Below are positions 21,934 through 25,026 of a stretch of DNA of 25,026 bases, piece by piece. The stretch's first letter is position 1; each line of letters begins with the position of its first letter. This DNA comes from Actinomycetota bacterium (GTDB lineage Bacteria > Actinomycetota > Nitriliruptoria > Nitriliruptorales > JAHWKO01). The stretch lies in NCBI GenBank assembly GCA_019347855.1, contig JAHWKO010000026.1, forward strand, positions 1 through 25,026, read 5' to 3'. Position numbers and translations under genes: made by a program. The notes beneath the pieces were generated by a model. It had not been told where the DNA came from. It searched no databases and saw only the letters and a list, made by a program, of their open reading frames with translations.

Positions 21934-23088
21934 GTGCAGGTGACACAGACGAGGATCCGGCGGTTGCGCGAGATCGAGACCGCGGTCCGCGGCTTCCGCT
22001 GGTTGGGTGTGGCGTTCGCGCTCGCCCAGATCGGTCTGCTCTACCAACCGCCCGAGGGCGTCGCGGTGCCGTTCCCCCGTCTGCCCGTCGCAGGCGCGTT
22101 CGCCGGCGTACTGATCGTGCTCAACCTCGCCTCACGCTGGATCGCGCGATCCGACGACGAACGCGCCCTGCGTGTGTGGGGTTGGATCCAGCTCGCCATC
22201 GACACCCTCCTGGTGTTCACGATCGTCGCCCTCTTCGCGTTCGACGACGAGTCCCGGTTGTGGCCCCTCTACGTGCTCCCGATCCTCGAGGGAGCGCTCC
22301 GCGCCCAGATCGTCGGGGCGGTGAGCGGGGCGCTGGCCGCACTGCTCGGCAACGTCGTCACGTTCGCCGACCGGTTCTCGACCGGCGAGCTGCTGTCGTC
22401 GACGGCGTTCCAGGCCGGGATCCTGCTGATCCTCGCCGTCACCGCCGGGTCGCTCGCGCGGCGGTTCGAGGAGGCCCGCCGCGATGCCGAGCGCCAGGCC
22501 GTGCGTCTCCGCGACCTCGCCGAGCAGGCGAGCACCCTCGCGGCCGCGCGGGAGACCACCGCGCTCCTGCAGGTACTGCGCGACGCGGCGTGCGGGCTGA
22601 CCGGGCTCGAGCGGTGCGAGATCCACCTGCGAGGGACCGACGGGTGGCGGCTCGTCGAATCCAACGATCCCGACGACGAGCTCCCCTCGCTCGTGGACAG
22701 CTTGCTCACCGAGCCTCGGGTCGACGACGTGGTCGTGATCTCCCCCGACGGCCCGCGTGCTCGGTCCGTGTCCCACCTGCTGTTGGCGCCGATCGGGGGC
22801 GGCGATGAACCGGCTGCGCTCCTCGCCCTGGCGACCGCCGACCCCGAGCGACGGATCACCGAGACCGACGAGGACCTCGTGCGGTTGCTGGTCGGACATG
22901 CCGCGGTGGCGCTGGACAACGCCCGGATCGCCGAGGCCCGAGGCGCGCACGATCGCCGACCTGAAGGCCCTCGACGCCGTGAAGGACGAGTTCGTGCACA
23001 TCCTCGCGCACGAGCTGAAGGCACCGATGACGGCCATGACGGGCTACGCAGCGCTCCTGAAGCACCGGTGGGAGGACCTGTCACCTGA
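21934..23088 (+). CDS. Membrane GAF sensor histidine kinase, N-terminal part (frameshifted)
   Basis: The frame encodes the sensory half of a histidine kinase and then runs out of frame. Residues 1-175 hold about five hydrophobic segments (near 22-37, 50-66, 83-102, 124-141 and 158-174). A coiled-coil linker rich in Ala, Arg and Glu (175-210) leads to a GAF-like domain at about 205-332 (LLQVLRDAACGLTGLERCEI, LLLAPIGGGDEPAALLALAT, LVRLLVGHAAVALDNARIAE). Normal homology stops at residue 335; the rest is an Arg-rich shadow to the TGA at 23086-23088. The missing kinase core continues one frame over from 22940. GTG at 21934 has GGAG 6 bases upstream. Removing one copy of the 7-bp repeat at 22931-22944 joins both parts into a single 579-residue kinase. 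No response regulator gene is adjacent. Confidence 0.82.
   Translation: MQVTQTRIRRLREIETAVRGFRWLGVAFALAQIGLLYQPPEGVAVPFPRLPVAGAFAGVLIVLNLASRWIARSDDERALRVWGWIQLAIDTLLVFTIVALFAFDDESRLWPLYVLPILEGALRAQIVGAVSGALAALLGNVVTFADRFSTGELLSSTAFQAGILLILAVTAGSLARRFEEARRDAERQAVRLRDLAEQASTLAAARETTALLQVLRDAACGLTGLERCEIHLRGTDGWRLVESNDPDDELPSLVDSLLTEPRVDDVVVISPDGPRARSVSHLLLAPIGGGDEPAALLALATADPERRITETDEDLVRLLVGHAAVALDNARIAEARGAHDRRPEGPRRREGRVRAHPRARAEGTDDGHDGLRSAPEAPVGGPVT
22931..22944 (+). repeat. Perfect 7-bp tandem duplication (CCGAGGC x2) causing the kinase frameshift
   Basis: CCGAGGC occurs at 22931-22937 and again at 22938-22944. With one copy the reading is NARIAEARTIADLKALDAV, the natural passage from GAF domain to HisKA helix. 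With two copies the frame is shifted by 7, that is +1. Confidence 0.9.
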
Positions 23089-23680
23089 GCGGCGCCAGGA
23101 GTTCCTGGACAGCATCGAACGGGGGACCAACCGGCTGGCACGGCTGGTCACCGACGTGCAGGAGGTCACACTCGCCGAGCGCAACGACCTCCCGGTCCAC
23201 CGGCGGCCGGTCGAGCTCGCACCGCTCGTGCGCCGGACCGCCGAGGAGGAGGTCGGCGGGTCCGACCTGCATCGCCTAGAGCTGGTCCTGGACGCCGAGC
23301 TCCCGCTCGTCGCTGCCGACCCGGACCGGGTCGCGCAGGTGCTCCACAACCTGCTGTCGAACGCCGTCAAGTACTCACCGGACGGTGGTCGGGTCCGGGT
23401 CGAGGCGAGCGCCGACGGGGACGTCGTCACCGTCACCATCACCGACGACGGCTTCGGGATCCCGCCCCATCTGACCCCGCACCTGTTCCGGAAGTTCAGC
23501 CGTCTGCCCACGCCCGAGAAGGTGCAGGGCACGGGACTGGGCCTGTACCTCACCCACCACCTCGTCGAGGCCATGGGAGGCACGATCGACGTGCGCAGCA
23601 CCGAGGGGCGGGGCTCGACCTTCCGGTTCACCCTGCCGAGGGCGAGCCTCGCTGACGACGTGGTCCCCGCCGACGCGTGA
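22940..23680 (+). pseudogene. Histidine kinase catalytic core, C-terminal part of the frameshifted kinase
   Basis: This frame continues the kinase begun at 21934. It starts in EARTIADLKALDAVKDEF and contains the phospho-acceptor block FVHILAHELKAPMTAMTGYA (His of HELKAP). The ATP-binding domain follows: N box LHNLLSNAVKYSPDGG, G1 TITDDGFGIP, F box HLFRKFSRL and G2 GTGLGLYLTHHLVEAMGG, ending in GSTFRFTLP. All catalytic motifs are intact, so the frameshift must be recent, reversible or suppressed. As it stands the core could only be made by frameshifting or by internal initiation, for example at GTG inside LDAVKDEF or ATG at 23027; the latter would lose the His. The stop lies inside the convergent birA gene (53-base overlap). 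Confidence 0.82.
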
Positions 23681-24437
23681 GCGGTCGGGCCGGACGCAGG
23701 TGGTGGACGTCGCCGGCCTGGACCTCGACCACCCCGTCGTCCGTGCGCACGTGGAGCGAGCCATCCGTTCCGACATCCGCAGCCACACCCTCGATGGACC
23801 CCCGTGCCAGCTCGACCCGCACGTCGCGCCCCAACGTGGCGCAACGTCCCCGGTAGGTGCCCACGAGCGCGTCCGGGTCCTGCCCGAGGTGGCCGTCGAG
23901 AGCCCGCAGGAGATCCGCGAGCACCTGCCACCGGGCGATGTCGTGGCCGGCGCCTTCGGCGAGACTGCCCCAGGCGTCGTCGACCTGCCCGTCCCGGTCG
24001 CGCCAGTCGACGTTCACCCCGATGCCGACCGCTAACAGCCCCCCCGCCACGGTCTCGACGAGGATGCCGCTGGCCTTGCGTTGATCGATGAGCACGTCGT
24101 TGGGCCATTTGAGGGTCGCCTCGACGCCCTGCGCCGCAGCCGCGTCGACCACGGCGAGGCCAGCGGCGATCGGGGCGAGCGTCGCCGGGTCGGGAGGCTC
24201 GATCAGAACCGTCACCGCCAGCGATCCGCCAGGTTGATCGAGCCAGGACCGGTCCAACCTGCCGCGCCCCGCGGTCTGGCGCTCGGCGACGACGACCAGA
24301 CCGGGAGCGTCGCCCGCCTCCGCGCGGCGGCGAGCCTCCGTGTTCGTCGAGTCCACGACCGACTCGAACGCGACCTCGCGCCAGCGGGGTGACGCGGTGA
24401 TCCGCGCGGAGATCTCGGGTGGGAGCGCGTGGACCAT
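23628..24437 (-). CDS. birA: Biotin--[acetyl-CoA carboxylase] ligase, no HTH domain
   Basis: BirA activates biotin with ATP and attaches it to the biotin carrier domain of acyl-CoA carboxylases. In the 269-residue protein ESVVDSTNTEARRRA (25-39) is followed by the biotinyl-AMP loop AERQTAGRGRLDRSW (51-65). LKWPNDVLI (109-117), KASGILVE (121-128) and VGIGVNVDW (137-145) complete the catalytic signature. No N-terminal helix-turn-helix is present, so this is the catalytic-only type that does not repress biotin genes. A small SH3-like C-terminal domain runs from about 212 (RDVRVELARGSIEGVAADVG) to 255. The final 15 or so residues are Arg-rich and lie over the end of the kinase gene. ATG at 24437 has GGAGGA 4 bases upstream. 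It is divergent from an acyl-CoA carboxylase beta subunit, its functional partner. Confidence 0.93.
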   Translation of the reverse strand: MVHALPPEISARITASPRWREVAFESVVDSTNTEARRRAEAGDAPGLVVVAERQTAGRGRLDRSWLDQPGGSLAVTVLIEPPDPATLAPIAAGLAVVDAAAAQGVEATLKWPNDVLIDQRKASGILVETVAGGLLAVGIGVNVDWRDRDGQVDDAWGSLAEGAGHDIARWQVLADLLRALDGHLGQDPDALVGTYRGRCATLGRDVRVELARGSIEGVAADVGTDGSLHVRTDDGVVEVQAGDVHHLRPARPLTRRRGPRRQRGSPSAG

Positions 24438-24465
24438 GGGTTCCTCCGGATGGACGGCCGCGAGG

Positions 24466-24471
24466 AGCCTA
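24466..24471 (-). promoter_or_regulatory. Putative -10 box TAGGCT for birA
   Basis: TAGGCT on the minus strand fits TANNNT; a start near 24459 gives a leader of about 22 bases with GGAGGA. It overlaps one CCTAGG palindrome, opposite an equivalent box for the divergent gene. Confidence 0.42.
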
Positions 24472-24488
24472 GGACCCACCGCCTAGGA
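24468..24488. repeat. Twin CCTAGGA repeats in the birA/carboxylase divergent promoter
   Basis: CCTAGGA occurs at 24468-24474 and 24482-24488, 14 bases apart from start to start. Each contains the palindrome CCTAGG and overlaps one of the two opposed -10 boxes. A regulator site is possible but the repeat may simply reflect the promoters. Confidence 0.55.
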
Positions 24489-24489
24489 T
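24484..24489 (+). promoter_or_regulatory. Putative -10 box TAGGAT for the carboxylase gene
   Basis: TAGGAT fits TANNNT. A start near 24496 leaves a leader of about 21 bases with GGAGG at 24504-24508 and GTG at 24517. Confidence 0.42.
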
Positions 24490-24516
24490 GCGGCTCCCCG
24501 ACCGGAGGCCACCCCG

Positions 24517-25026
24517 GTGTCCCAACCGACCACCAAGGAGCAGCTCGAGGAGTTCCGCCGTCGTCACGAGGAAGCCCTCACGGCCGGCGGCGAGGAGTCC
24601 ATCGAGAAGCAGCACTCACGCGGCAAGAAGACCGCACGGGAACGCGTCGAACTCCTCCTCGACGAGGGCTCCTTCGTCGAGACCGACATGTTCGCCCGCC
24701 ACCGCTCCACCTCGTTCGACATGGAGGAGGACCGTCCCTACGGGGACGGAGTCATCACCGGGTACGGCACGGTCGACGGTCGCCAGGTGTGCGTGTTCAG
24801 CCAGGACTTCACGGTGTTCGGCGGGTCGCTCGGCGAGGTGTTCGCCGAGAAGGTCGTGAAGATCATGGATCTCGCCCTGAAGATGGGCGTGCCCGTCATC
24901 GGCCTGAACGACTCCGGGGGCGCCCGCATCCAGGAAGGCGTGGTGTCCCTGGGGGGGTACGGCGAGATCTTCTACCGCAACGTGCTCGCGTCGGGCGTGA
25001 TCCCCCAGATCAGCGCGATCATGGGG
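24517..25026 (+). CDS. Acyl-CoA carboxylase carboxyltransferase (beta) subunit, 3' end outside window
   Basis: The first 170 residues are present; family members have about 510-540. The enzyme moves CO2 from carboxybiotin to acetyl- or propionyl-CoA, feeding fatty acid or methylmalonyl-CoA metabolism. The N-terminus shows [20 protein letters not shown] (32-51) and [19 protein letters not shown]. Next come [37 protein letters not shown] (97-113), and [20 protein letters not shown] (131-150) with the oxyanion-forming Gly-Gly of the crotonase-like fold, all strongly conserved in PccB/AccD proteins. GTG at 24517 has GGAGG 8 bases upstream. The order birA divergent from this gene matches birA-accD5 in mycobacteria as I recall it, so accD5 or pccB is a likely name, but substrate specificity cannot be fixed from this part. 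Confidence 0.92.
   Translation, partial: MSQPTTKEQLEEFRRRHEEALTAGGEESIEKQHSRGKKTARERVELLLDEGSFVETDMFARHRSTSFDMEEDRPYGDGVITGYGTVDGRQVCVFSQDFTVFGGSLGEVFAEKVVKIMDLALKMGVPVIGLNDSGGARIQEGVVSLGGYGEIFYRNVLASGVIPQISAIMG

Noticed and set aside
22937..22939. Programmed +1 frameshift at the CCC of the kinase gene
   Set aside because: No known slippery context is present (the P-site tRNA would mispair after slipping), and the exact 7-bp tandem repeat explains the shift more simply.
1..25026. CRISPR array, tRNA or rRNA genes, transposases, phage or defence genes
   Set aside because: No regularly spaced repeats, tRNA-like cloverleaf, transposase motifs or defence domains were seen on either strand; the HNH fragment at the left edge is not enough to claim a mobile element.

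Overview
The window is GC-rich, uses many GTG starts, and carries actinobacterial marker families: a TIGR03089 protein, two LCP (LytR-CpsA-Psr) ligases, a WbbL-type rhamnosyltransferase, a SpoIID/CWB2 surface protein and a DUF222-like HNH fragment. It looks like chromosomal DNA of an actinomycetote, perhaps a deep-branching one, but the exact lineage is not readable from the sequence. It is mostly a cell-envelope glycopolymer locus followed by an acyl-CoA metabolism segment. No tRNA, rRNA, CRISPR array, insertion sequence, prophage or defence genes were found. No stretch over 300 bases lacks a gene.

Layout. 1-313: tail of an HNH/DUF222-like gene. 388-2901 (-): a GT2-GT4 fusion glycosyltransferase, divergent from a + cassette (3063-6835) of polyprenyl-phosphate-sugar synthase, GT4 and GT-C/DUF2142 membrane transferase. 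6848-10245 (-): a SpoIID-CWB2 wall protein and an AglD/LPG-synthase-like membrane protein coupled to it through a probable CTG start. 18347 down to 10357 (-): a tightly overlapping operon of LCP, LCP, rmlA, rmlB, rmlD, a four-helix SMR/EamA protein, wbbL and a sugar-1-phosphate nucleotidyltransferase. It would make dTDP-L-rhamnose (rmlC is missing here), place rhamnose on a lipid-linked primer and ligate the finished polymer to the wall.

18547-19832 (+): TIGR03089 protein overlapping an XRE-cupin regulator. 19842-21793 (-): an unrecognised 258-residue protein and an acyl-CoA dehydrogenase. 21934-23680 (+): a membrane GAF histidine kinase, out of frame because of a perfect 7-bp tandem duplication. 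23628-24437 (-): biotin ligase, divergent from the start of an acyl-CoA carboxylase beta subunit (24517 to the edge).

From memory of the Mycobacterium tuberculosis map, the order nucleotidyltransferase - wbbL - rmlD - LCP - TIGR03089 - acyl-CoA dehydrogenase - birA - accD matches Rv3264c to Rv3280, so this is probably an expanded version of an old actinobacterial gene neighbourhood. The points most worth a second look are the 7-bp duplication in the kinase, two Shine-Dalgarno-supported non-canonical starts (CTG at 7819, ATC at 3039), the SMR protein inside the rhamnose operon, and the G-rich leader of the kinase gene.
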